Assembly (NCBI GenBank): GCA_040387195.1
Contig: JAZKEF010000013.1
Span: 1 to 64,000, forward strand
Reading direction: 5' to 3'
Source: UKL13-3 sp040387195
Lineage (GTDB): Bacteria; Bacteroidota; Bacteroidia; UKL13-3
DNA: 64,000 nucleotides
Below are positions 24,183 to 32,171 of this stretch, one piece after another. Every line of letters begins with the position of its first letter. Position 1 is the stretch's first letter. Both the position numbers and the translations under genes were made by a program. Under the pieces are notes generated by a model. That model searched no databases and had not been told where the DNA came from. It worked only from the letters and a program-made list of their open reading frames with translations.

Positions 24183-25850
24183 TTAAACCATTCGGATTTC
24201 AAGATTTGAATTTCGAATTTTCGCCTTGGTTGTTCCATTGTATTCAAAAATCACATGACTGGATTGGTTTGTAATTTCCCCTGTTTCTTCAAAACGGATA
24301 AAATCAAAGGTGACCGGAACAATGATGTGACGGTACTTATGGTGATTGAGATTATGTTGTTCAATGAGGATTGATTTCTCAGCCCGGTTTACTTCGTCTA
24401 AATATTGTACCTGCGGTTTTATTTTGGCCTGCAGGTAATAGTCGATGGCTATCAGCTGTTGCAATACGTTATCATCAGGGAATGCTTGTTTGGCATAGGC
24501 CGTAATCATATCATACACATCATTCAACGTGTGCTTGTGGAAGTCTTTATACGAACTAAAGTGTTTACCCAGACCCAGTAAAAAATCAAAAATACTGTAG
24601 TGTTCTGTTACATATTTGAGGGTATGTTTTGTGCGATTTTTGTTCCAGTATATTTCAAGTGCTTCCTCCAATAAAGTTATCTGGTGCAATTCATTTTTTG
24701 TTAAATAATTGCTTTCGATGATCTGGTAGGGTGGAAGCGGATCGAATACATAACCATGTTCTTTATATTTTTGCCTTACAGGTGTGCCTCTCAAAAATTT
24801 CAAAAAACCAAGTTGCAATTCGGGTGGGTAGAGTTTGAATACTTCCTCGATGCTGTATTTAATATCGGCCCATTCATCAAGGGGCAGGCCTACAATCAAA
24901 TCCAGGTGCATTTCAATTTTGTTGTCGAGCTGTTTGATAACGGCACTGGTCTTCTCAAAATTTTGCTTACGACTTACTTGCAAATTGGCCTTCTGGTTCA
25001 CGGTTTGAATCCCGATCTCAAAACGGAACAATCCTTCGGGAACAAACTCCTGAATGTATTTCACAATATCTGGATGCACAATATCGGCTGTGATCTCAAA
25101 CTGAAACACATTACCCGGTTTGTGGTGCTCAAGGATATAGTTGAACATATCGATGGTAAAGTCCTTTTTGACATTGAATGTTCGGTCAAGGAATTTAATC
25201 ACCCTGCCATGAGTCATCAGGTACAACAGGTTTGATTTGATATCTTCAATTGGAAGTGTTCGTACTTTATTATCGAGGCTTGCCAGGCAAAATTCACATT
25301 TATAAGGACAACCACGCGATGTTTCTATATAACAAACTTTGTTGAGCAGGTCTTCCGGAGGATCATTCCTGTATGGATTTACACCCCGGTAGTTTTCCAG
25401 ATCAAACATTACCTGCTTGGGTACCATTCTTACTTCACCATCTGCCTTGTATACCAAATTCCCCACTCCTTCTATATTGGGATAGGTGTCTAAAAATTCA
25501 GCAAACGGAATTTCACCCTCACCTAAAATGATATAATCTACCTCGGGAAGTGTTATCACATCACTGTACTCATAACTTACTTCAGGCCCACCCAGCATAA
25601 TTTTGATGTGGGGGTTGATAGCCTTTAATGCGCGCGCTACGGCCAAAGTCTGGGTAATATTCCAGATATAACAGCTAAAGGCTACCACGTCAAAATCCTT
25701 ACAGTAATCCGCAATGTCTTCAGGTTTTTCCTTTATGGTAAACTCTTTCCAGGCAAGTCCTTCCCGCTCCTTGTTCAATTCGTATAACAAACGGATTGCC
25801 AAGTTGAGGTGAATGTATTTTGCATTAAGTGTGGTAAGTAGAATCGTCAC
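24183..25850 (-). CDS. B12-binding domain radical SAM protein (DUF4080-like C-terminus)
   Basis: The 555-residue protein has an N-terminal cobalamin-binding-like domain (about residues 1-140: TTLNAKYIHLNLAIRLLYEL, MLGGPEVSYE), a radical SAM core with the cluster motif SRGCPYKCEFCLAS near residue 185, and a C-terminal region like DUF4080. Such enzymes use S-adenosylmethionine, a 4Fe-4S cluster and often B12 for methylation or rearrangement. There is no DxHxxG cobalamin motif visible, as in several members that bind B12 base-off or not at all. Substrate unknown. It is a single gene, convergent with metF. Confidence 0.9.
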   Translation of the reverse strand: MTILLTTLNAKYIHLNLAIRLLYELNKEREGLAWKEFTIKEKPEDIADYCKDFDVVAFSCYIWNITQTLAVARALKAINPHIKIMLGGPEVSYEYSDVITLPEVDYIILGEGEIPFAEFLDTYPNIEGVGNLVYKADGEVRMVPKQVMFDLENYRGVNPYRNDPPEDLLNKVCYIETSRGCPYKCEFCLASLDNKVRTLPIEDIKSNLLYLMTHGRVIKFLDRTFNVKKDFTIDMFNYILEHHKPGNVFQFEITADIVHPDIVKYIQEFVPEGLFRFEIGIQTVNQKANLQVSRKQNFEKTSAVIKQLDNKIEMHLDLIVGLPLDEWADIKYSIEEVFKLYPPELQLGFLKFLRGTPVRQKYKEHGYVFDPLPPYQIIESNYLTKNELHQITLLEEALEIYWNKNRTKHTLKYVTEHYSIFDFLLGLGKHFSSYKDFHKHTLNDVYDMITAYAKQAFPDDNVLQQLIAIDYYLQAKIKPQVQYLDEVNRAEKSILIEQHNLNHHKYRHIIVPVTFDFIRFEETGEITNQSSHVIFEYNGTTKAKIRNSNLEIRMV

Positions 25851-25883
25851 AAGTTTTCAGATAGGCAGCAAAGATAAACAATA

Positions 25884-25982
25884 CTATGAAAGTAGCGTAT
25901 ATGCCTTATAGGAGTATCCTGCACCTAAATGGCCCGGATTCTCAAAAGGAAGCACTATGCTGAGGGTTATGTCATTAACGAT
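25884..25982 (-). pseudogene. Possible 3' gene remnant
   Basis: On the minus strand the frame from 25982 to a stop at 25884 reads as protein-like sequence (PFENPGHLGAGYSYKAY near its end), with a stop just before it and no start codon. It may be the C-terminal remains of a lost gene between the radical SAM gene and the AraC gene. I do not recognise the family. The rest of 25851-26123 holds nothing clear. Confidence 0.25.
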
Positions 25983-26123
25983 TCAGAATCACAGAACTCT
26001 TTCGTTTATAGGTAGCAGTGGCGATTGTACAAGTGTGAATTATGTAACATATATCTCTAATTGTGTAATGTATTTTTAGGAGTTAAATGTAAGATTTGTT
26101 CAAATTGAAAGAATCTTAACCAT

Positions 26124-26684
26124 TTGAAACTCTACATAAAGTATATGGTAAGCAATCGCTGCAAACTTGCGGTAAAGGAGGAGTTGCGCAAACTTGGATT
26201 ACATTTTGTCTTGTTGGAGTTGGGAGAGGTGGACATCATGGAAGATATCTCGGAAGAACAACGTTCGATCTTTAAAGAGGCGCTGCTTGAGTACGGTCTG
26301 GAATTAATGGACGACAAACGAGCTATATTAATTGAAAAGGTAAAAAATATTATTATCGAAATGATTCATCATTCAGAGGAAGTTCCCAAGCTTAACGTGT
26401 CGGATATTCTGAGTAAAAAGCTGAATTATAATTATACCTACTTAGCTAATCTTTTCTCTGAGGTACAAGGAACAACTATTGAGCAGTTTATTATCGTTCA
26501 CAAGGTAGAGCGTATAAAAGAACTTATCATTTATGATGAACTCAATATTACGGAGATTGCATGGAAAATGAACTATAGCAGCGTAGCCCATTTATCGAAT
26601 CAATTCAAAAAAATTACGGGATTGAGTCCAACACATTTCAAACAATTAAAGGATAAAAGACGCAGCCCTATTGAAGATTTATAA
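26124..26684 (+). CDS. AraC-family transcriptional regulator with small N-terminal domain
   Basis: The 186-residue protein has a C-terminal AraC DNA-binding domain with two helix-turn-helix units (LNVSDILSKKLNYNYTYLAN and LNITEIAWKMNYSSVAHLSN, about residues 92-170). The N-terminal 70 residues contain YIKYMVSNRCKLAVKEELRK, which recalls the heavy-metal-associated ferredoxin-like fold, and homologues I remember start in the same way. For that reason I keep the TTG at 26124 as start; the first ATG (26145) would cut the first strand. It lies 24 bases before a hybrid sensor kinase and may control or be controlled by it. Confidence 0.88.
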   Translation: MKLYIKYMVSNRCKLAVKEELRKLGLHFVLLELGEVDIMEDISEEQRSIFKEALLEYGLELMDDKRAILIEKVKNIIIEMIHHSEEVPKLNVSDILSKKLNYNYTYLANLFSEVQGTTIEQFIIVHKVERIKELIIYDELNITEIAWKMNYSSVAHLSNQFKKITGLSPTHFKQLKDKRRSPIEDL

Positions 26685-26708
26685 GCTAAGGTCAACACAT
26701 AAACTATA

Positions 26709-29465
26709 ATGGAAAAAATAAGAGACGAAATTCAATCTATACGAACGTTAATCGAAGCCAGTTTAGATTTATTTGTTACGCTTAATGTGGCCGGTGAAAT
26801 CCTGAATGTAAATGAGGCTATGGTAAAAGGAACAGGTGTAGCTAGAGAGGACTTAATAGGCACCAGTTTTTTTAACTATTTTACACAATATCAGTTAACT
26901 AAAGATGTTTGCCTGGAAGTAATCACTAAAGGGTTTGTTTCTAATTGTCTGCTCACACTTAAACATTCAAATGGCACTTTTACTGAAGTACTGGTGAATG
27001 GGTTAGTTAATAAAAATGAGGCAGGAGATTTGTTGGGACTGGAGATTGTAGCAAGAGAGATTTCCGAACAAAAATGGGCAGTAGATTTGCGCAAAGCCAA
27101 TAAAGAATTAGCCTTTCAGAATGATGAAAAGGAAAAACGTGCGGCTGAGTTGGTAATAGCCAATGAGGAGCTGGCCTTTCAAAATAAAGAAAAGGGCAAG
27201 CGCGCAGCGGAGTTGGTCATTGCCAATGAAGAACTTGCTTTTCAGAATAATGAAAAGGAGAAACGCGCTGCCGAATTAGTGATAGCCAACAAAGAGTTGG
27301 CTTTTCAGAATAAGGTAAAAGAAGAGCGTGCAGCCGAATTGGTTATTGCCAATGAAGAACTGGTTTTTGAGAGTACGGAAAAGGAAAAACGGGCTAATGA
27401 ATTAGTGCTCGCCAATAAAGAACTTGTTTTTCAAACCGGTGAAAAGGAAAAACGTGCAGCCGAGTTAGTTATAGCAAATTATGCAAGGAGTTTAATAGAA
27501 GCCAGTTTAGATCCGCTTTTTACCATTAATCCTGCAGGGAAAATTACGGACATGAACAATGCATCCGTAAAGGTAACCGGAGTGTCGCGCGAGAATTTGA
27601 CAGGAACTGATTTTTTCGAGTATTTTACAGAACCCCAAAAAGCAAAAGAGGGTTATCAGCAGGTTTTTGCTAATGGATTTGTTGCTGATTATCCGCTTAC
27701 TATTCGCGATCATAATTTAACTGATGTATTGTTTAATGGGTCGGTTTATAAAGATGATCAGGGAAATGTGTTGGGTATTGTTGTTGTTGCAAGAGATATT
27801 ACAGAGCAAAAGAAAAATGAGAAGGAATTAACCGAGGCAAAAGTTTTTGCCGAACTGGCCACTGCAATTGCTGAGGAAGCAAAAAGCAAAGCCGAATTGG
27901 CCACGAGGATTGCAACTGATGCTGTTAAGGCAAAACAACAGTTTTTGTCGAATATGAGTCACGAAATCCGTACACCAATGAATGCTATTATCGGGTTTAC
28001 CAAAGTGGTACTCAAAACAGATCTTACGGCAAAACAAACAGAATATTTGAATGCTATTAAAACAAGTGGCGCGGCATTAATTGTATTGATTAACGATATT
28101 TTGGATTTGGCAAAAGTTGATGCGGGAAAAATGACGTTTGAGAAAGCACCCTTCCGGTTAGCAGCCTCTATCTCCTCAATGGTGCATCTGTTTGAAACGA
28201 AAATTCAGGAAAAGAACCTTGAAATTGTGAGACAATTTGATACGAATATTCCGGAAGTTTTGATTGGGGACTCCGTTCGGTTGCATCAAATCATTTTAAA
28301 CCTGATGAGCAATGCGGTTAAGTTTACACACAAAGGAAAAATAACTATTGCAGTAAAATTGCTGAGTGAAGATGATCAGAAGGTTAAAATTGAATTTTCA
28401 GTTGCCGATACAGGGATCGGTATTTTGGAGAGTAAGATTGAAACCATTTTTGAAAATTTTCAGCAGGCATCCAGTAATACTTCAAGATTGTTTGGAGGTA
28501 CCGGACTGGGACTTGCAATAGTGAAGCAACTGGTGGAATCTCAAGGAGGAAGCATTCAAGTGAAAAGTGAGATTATGGAAGGGTCGAGGTTTAGCTTCAG
28601 TTTGGATTTTGATAAAACATCAGAAAATGCAGAGCCGGAAACTGAGTATATTGAGTTAGAAACGGATATAAAAAATATTAAAATTTTGGTGGTTGAAGAT
28701 ATTGCACTGAATCAACTACTGATGAAAACATTGTTGGATGATTTTGGATTTGAAAGAGATATTGCCGGAAATGGTAAAATTGCAATCGAAAAACTGGAGA
28801 ATGAGACATATGATATTATTCTAATGGATTTGCAAATGCCGGAAATGAATGGATTTGAAGCTACTGAGTATATCAGGAATGTACTTAAATCCAACATACC
28901 GATTATTGCCTTAACTGCTGATGTAACTACAGCCGATTTAGCAAAGTGCATGGCCGTGGGAATGAATGATTACATAGCAAAACCTGTTGATGAAAGGGTA
29001 TTATACAATAAAATTATAAGTCAGGTTAAGAAAACAGCAGTTACCAAAAATATTGTAACGGAGCGAGAGGAGTTGCAAGGAATTGAAAAATTAAAACATA
29101 CGGATTTAACGTATTTAATGAAACGGACAAAATCCAACCCGCTCCTGATGCTTGAAATGATTGAACTGTATTTGGAACAAACGCCACCATTGGTGATAAC
29201 AATGAAGCAGAGCTTTCAGGATAAGGACTGGAACTCACTCCAGGCGGCTGTTCACAAAATTATACCCTCACTGTCCATTATGGGAATTAGCAAGGACTTT
29301 GAAGTTATGGCTCAAAAGGTTCAGGAGTTTGCCAAGCAAATTGAACAAATGGATGGAATAGCAGATATGGTTTTGAAACTTGAACAAGTGTGCATCGAAT
29401 CATGTCTGGAATTGAAAGAAGAGTACCAAAAAATTAAATTAGTGAGCCATGAGAGAAAACTTTGA
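26709..29465 (+). CDS. Hybrid sensor histidine kinase/response regulator with PAS domains, coiled-coil repeats and HPt-like end
   Basis: The 918-residue protein has no membrane helix, so it is cytosolic. Domain order: PAS (about 5-125), a run of near-identical 20-residue repeats (about 129-258; EKEKRAAELVIANEELAFQ), a second PAS (about 260-375), HisKA with His in MSHEIRTPMNAIIGF (about 420), HATPase with FGGTGLGLAIV (about 600), a receiver with phospho-acceptor Asp in IILMDLQMPEMNG (about 710), and an HPt-like domain with AAVHKIIPSL (about 845). The two PAS domains resemble each other, so the front half may have arisen by duplication with the repeat as linker. It overlaps the following receiver gene by 17 bases. 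Signal unknown. Confidence 0.95.
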   Translation: MEKIRDEIQSIRTLIEASLDLFVTLNVAGEILNVNEAMVKGTGVAREDLIGTSFFNYFTQYQLTKDVCLEVITKGFVSNCLLTLKHSNGTFTEVLVNGLVNKNEAGDLLGLEIVAREISEQKWAVDLRKANKELAFQNDEKEKRAAELVIANEELAFQNKEKGKRAAELVIANEELAFQNNEKEKRAAELVIANKELAFQNKVKEERAAELVIANEELVFESTEKEKRANELVLANKELVFQTGEKEKRAAELVIANYARSLIEASLDPLFTINPAGKITDMNNASVKVTGVSRENLTGTDFFEYFTEPQKAKEGYQQVFANGFVADYPLTIRDHNLTDVLFNGSVYKDDQGNVLGIVVVARDITEQKKNEKELTEAKVFAELATAIAEEAKSKAELATRIATDAVKAKQQFLSNMSHEIRTPMNAIIGFTKVVLKTDLTAKQTEYLNAIKTSGAALIVLINDILDLAKVDAGKMTFEKAPFRLAASISSMVHLFETKIQEKNLEIVRQFDTNIPEVLIGDSVRLHQIILNLMSNAVKFTHKGKITIAVKLLSEDDQKVKIEFSVADTGIGILESKIETIFENFQQASSNTSRLFGGTGLGLAIVKQLVESQGGSIQVKSEIMEGSRFSFSLDFDKTSENAEPETEYIELETDIKNIKILVVEDIALNQLLMKTLLDDFGFERDIAGNGKIAIEKLENETYDIILMDLQMPEMNGFEATEYIRNVLKSNIPIIALTADVTTADLAKCMAVGMNDYIAKPVDERVLYNKIISQVKKTAVTKNIVTEREELQGIEKLKHTDLTYLMKRTKSNPLLMLEMIELYLEQTPPLVITMKQSFQDKDWNSLQAAVHKIIPSLSIMGISKDFEVMAQKVQEFAKQIEQMDGIADMVLKLEQVCIESCLELKEEYQKIKLVSHERKL
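27092..27480 (+). repeat. In-frame 60-base tandem repeats inside the hybrid kinase gene
   Basis: About six copies of a 60-base unit encode the 20-residue motif KEKRAAELVIANEELAFQN, with scattered third-position and a few amino acid changes. They should form one long parallel coiled coil between the two PAS domains. The length in whole units suggests expansion or contraction by recombination. Confidence 0.9.
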
Positions 29466-29883
29466 TATAAGAGTATTTTTAGTTGATGATGATGCTGTCT
29501 TTTTGAAGGCATTGGAAATAGACTTTCGCAGTAATGAAGAATTTTCCATTGAAACATATCCGACAGGGGAGTTGTGTATTGAAAATCTGCATAGAAATCC
29601 GGATATAATTGTGCTCGACTATCAGCTTGACGGGGTCAATAAAAATGCAATGAATGGCATTGAAACACTTGATAAGATTAAAGCATTTAATCACGAGATA
29701 CCGGTTGTGATTTTATCTTCACAGGATAAGATTGAAGTAGCCGTAAATTGTATGCATCATAAGGCTTTGGATTATGTGGTAAAAAGTGAAACTGCGTTTT
29801 TTCGCTTGCAAAAAATCATTCCGGCAATTTTAAAGGTAAAAAAAATGGAGCAACAGCTTAAGTGGTATATGGAAAGGATGTAA
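29449..29883 (+). CDS. Single-domain response regulator receiver protein
   Basis: This 144-residue protein is a lone receiver domain: acidic pocket in VFLVDDDAVF (residues 8-17), phospho-acceptor Asp in DIIVLDYQLDGVN, conserved Ser in VVILSSQD and Lys in LDYVVKSE. No DNA-binding or enzymatic output domain follows. Its start lies inside the end of the hybrid kinase gene (17-base overlap), so it likely takes a phosphoryl group from the HPt-like end of that kinase. It converges on rlmF with 9 bases between stops and no hairpin terminator seen. Confidence 0.93.
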   Translation: MRENFDIRVFLVDDDAVFLKALEIDFRSNEEFSIETYPTGELCIENLHRNPDIIVLDYQLDGVNKNAMNGIETLDKIKAFNHEIPVVILSSQDKIEVAVNCMHHKALDYVVKSETAFFRLQKIIPAILKVKKMEQQLKWYMERM

Positions 29884-29892
29884 TCGGTGTTT

Positions 29893-30867
29893 TTAAACGT
29901 TATTCTGCACTTCTCTCCAGCGTTTATTGCGCCACTCTTTTTGTTGCAACCTCGAATGAAAGGTCCATGCTATAAACCTGCTGGTTTTTTGTCCCTGAGC
30001 CATCTCAATCAATTTGGTTTCCATCGCTTGAACTTCTTCAAGTTTGTTAAATACAGATGCGAGGGTGGTTTGTTTGGAAACGAGGGAGGTGAACCATAAA
30101 CATTGTTTCGCATATTGCGTACTCTCTGTAACCATTTGCTGAATGAAAGTCTTTTCACCGCCTACACACCATAGTTCATTGGCGCTACCACTAAAATTTA
30201 ATACAGGTTTATGGATATGTTGTTTTCTGCTCAGGTTGCGCACCTTGCGCAAACTTGCCTGACGGGCTTCTTCGGCACTCGCGTGAAAAGGAGGATTGCA
30301 GAGTACAAAATCAAACCGCTCATTGGGATGTATAATTCCGCTGAAAATACTTGAAGCGTTGGGCTGGTAACGTAGAAAGATGCTATCGGAAAGGGGGTGG
30401 TTGTTATCTAAAACATGTTGGGCATGATTCAGGGCTTGTTTGTCAATATCAGTACCTGCAAACTGCCACCCGTATACCTGATGACCAATAAGCGGATACA
30501 CGCAGTTGGCTCCTACACCAATATCAAGGCCTTTTACCGATGAACCACGAGGAATCACACCTCCATTGCACGAAGCTAAAATATCGGCTATATAATGAAG
30601 ATAATCGGAGCGGCCCGGAATAGGCGGGCAAAGATATTGATCTGGTAAATCCCAGTAGCCTATATTGTAAAAATGTTTGAGTAAAGCTTTATTAAGGGTT
30701 TTAACAGCCGCAGGATTGGCAAAGTCGATGGATTCATCTCCAAATGTATTGGGTGCTACAAATGGAATCAATTCACTGCAACTTTCTGTTAGTGCAGCAA
30801 AATCATAACGCGCATTGTGCGAATTGCGCGGATGAAGTTCGTTTTTAAGAGGTTTCTGTTTTGTCAT
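29893..30867 (-). CDS. rlmF: 23S rRNA (adenine-1618-N6)-methyltransferase RlmF
   Basis: RlmF (YbiN) methylates N6 of A1618 in 23S rRNA with S-adenosylmethionine. The 324-residue protein has family markers: NELHPRNSHNARYDF at the start, YWDLPDQYLCPPIPGRSDYLH, the SAM-binding loop GLDIGVGANCVYPLIG, and the catalytic NPPF motif in FVLCNPPFHAS. Length matches E. coli RlmF (308) with small additions. The next gene upstream on the same strand is rluF, only 5 bases away, so two 23S rRNA modification enzymes are made from one message. Confidence 0.96.
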   Translation of the reverse strand: MTKQKPLKNELHPRNSHNARYDFAALTESCSELIPFVAPNTFGDESIDFANPAAVKTLNKALLKHFYNIGYWDLPDQYLCPPIPGRSDYLHYIADILASCNGGVIPRGSSVKGLDIGVGANCVYPLIGHQVYGWQFAGTDIDKQALNHAQHVLDNNHPLSDSIFLRYQPNASSIFSGIIHPNERFDFVLCNPPFHASAEEARQASLRKVRNLSRKQHIHKPVLNFSGSANELWCVGGEKTFIQQMVTESTQYAKQCLWFTSLVSKQTTLASVFNKLEEVQAMETKLIEMAQGQKTSRFIAWTFHSRLQQKEWRNKRWREVQNNV

Positions 30868-30872
30868 ACAAC

Positions 30873-31805
30873 TTACTTTCTCCGTCCTCCTGGTTTTTTG
30901 TTCGATTTACCTGCTGGTCTTCTGTTGCGGTTATCCTGATTGTTGCGGCTTGATTTGGGAGCATTCCGGTTTGCTGGTCCGGAAGTGTTTTTTTTGATTG
31001 AATCGTTGGATTTGACCTGAGGTTGCCGGTCTTTTGAAGTAGAAGATGATTTTTTCGAAGTCGATTTGTTTTTTTTGTTATCATCCGAAACGGAATCCTG
31101 TACCAAACGATACAAGGTGTTCATTTCGGTTTCGGTTAAGTCACGCCAATCCCCTACAGGCAATCCTTTCAAACTGATATTCATAATGCGCACACGTTCC
31201 AGTTTGGTTACTTCATAGCCAAAGTGCTCGCACATTCTTCTAATTTGTCTGTTTAAACCCTGCACCAATGTGATGCGAAAAACGGTCACACCTTCCTGTA
31301 TTATTTTACATTTTCGCGTAGTTACACCCATCATAGGTACTCCATTGGCCATGCCTGCAATAACAGACTCTGTTAATGGTTTATTTACTGTAACTACATA
31401 TTCCTTTTCATGGTTATTTCCTGCACGCAAAATCTTGTTCACCATATCACCGTTATTGGTTAAAAAGATGAGCCCCTGCGAGTCTTTATCCAATCGGCCA
31501 ATAGGGAAAATACGGGTGCTGTGGTTTACAAAGTTTACAATATTATCGCGCACACCTTCTTCGGTAGTAGAGGTGATTCCAACCGGTTTATTAAGGGCAA
31601 TAAATATTTCATTCTCTCCTTTCCGGGGTTCGAGTTCGTTGCCATTTACCCGCACACGGTCCCCAACTTTTACCTGGTCGCCCACGTTGGCTTTATGTCC
31701 GTTGATAAACACGTTACCCTGCTCGATAAAACGGTCGGCTTCGCGCCTGGAGCACAAGCCACTTTCACTGATAAATTTATTGAGTCGGACGGTTGACGAT
31801 TGCAT
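30873..31805 (-). CDS. rluF: 23S rRNA pseudouridine synthase, RluF-like
   Basis: I start at the ATG at 31805 (310 residues, MQSSTVRLNKFISESG); the open frame runs on to 31922, but those codons fall in a low-complexity intergenic repeat. An S4 RNA-binding domain (about residues 6-65, RREADRFIEQGNVFINGH) precedes the RsuA-type synthase domain with catalytic Asp in GRLDKDSQGLIFLTN. RluF isomerises U2604 in 23S rRNA. The last 80 or so residues form a Lys/Asn/Ser-rich basic tail absent from E. coli RluF, likely disordered and RNA-binding. Close relatives RluB and RluE cannot be excluded fully. It is co-transcribed with rlmF. Confidence 0.88.
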   Translation of the reverse strand: MQSSTVRLNKFISESGLCSRREADRFIEQGNVFINGHKANVGDQVKVGDRVRVNGNELEPRKGENEIFIALNKPVGITSTTEEGVRDNIVNFVNHSTRIFPIGRLDKDSQGLIFLTNNGDMVNKILRAGNNHEKEYVVTVNKPLTESVIAGMANGVPMMGVTTRKCKIIQEGVTVFRITLVQGLNRQIRRMCEHFGYEVTKLERVRIMNISLKGLPVGDWRDLTETEMNTLYRLVQDSVSDDNKKNKSTSKKSSSTSKDRQPQVKSNDSIKKNTSGPANRNAPKSSRNNQDNRNRRPAGKSNKKPGGRRK

Positions 31806-32116
31806 GGCGCAAATTAGTGAATTAGGTTGACAGGGGCAATGTGCAGATTTGATAATGTGCAGATGTGAGGATGAAGGGATTAGGGGATTAGGGTGCGAAG
31901 GGCAAAGATGCCTGAGCTCCACGAAGTGGAATGGCTGATGGCAGCTGTGGATGCGATAATGTGAAGATGTGCAATTGAGAGGATGTGCAGATGAAGAACC
32001 TCATGGACTAATTATGAAGAATTTGAGAGAATGGNNNNNNNNNNTGGGTGTTGCCTGAGCGGAGTCGAAGGCAACTTGGGGAGGGCTCTTCGGTAAACGC
32101 AGTGTTAGATAACTGC
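31806..32116. repeat. Intergenic low-complexity and palindromic repeats with an assembly gap
   Basis: No gene is seen in this stretch. It holds GTGCAGATTTG/GTGCAGATGTG words at 31851-31868 and 31965-31995, GGGATTAGGGGATTAGGG at 31876, an inverted repeat near CTCCACGAAGTGGA (31917-31930), ten N at 32035-32044 and an imperfect palindrome TGCCTGAGCGGAGTCGAAGGCA (given by its parts: TTGCCT...AGGCAA, 32048-32073). Confidence 0.65.
32035..32044. other. Assembly gap (10 N)
   Basis: Ten ambiguous bases in repeat-rich intergenic DNA. The true length is unknown, and the gap probably results from repeats that could not be assembled. Confidence 0.95.
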
Positions 32117-32149
32117 AAAAAGCCATCCGTCAGCTGACGAATGGCTTTT
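32117..32149. terminator. Terminator of the phosphohexomutase gene
   Basis: AAAAGCCATCCGTCAGCTGACGAATGGCTTTT folds as a nearly perfect stem (read here as AAAAGCCAT, CCGTCAGCTGACG, AATGGCTTTT). The minus strand then has TTTTT. It lies 22 bases past the mutase stop. Confidence 0.85.
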
Positions 32150-32171
32150 AAAAAAGTTATTGTAAAAACAA

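Noticed and set aside
31806..31922. N-terminal extension of the RluF-like protein
   Set aside because: The codons come from low-complexity intergenic repeats, and the S4 domain starts correctly at the ATG at 31805.
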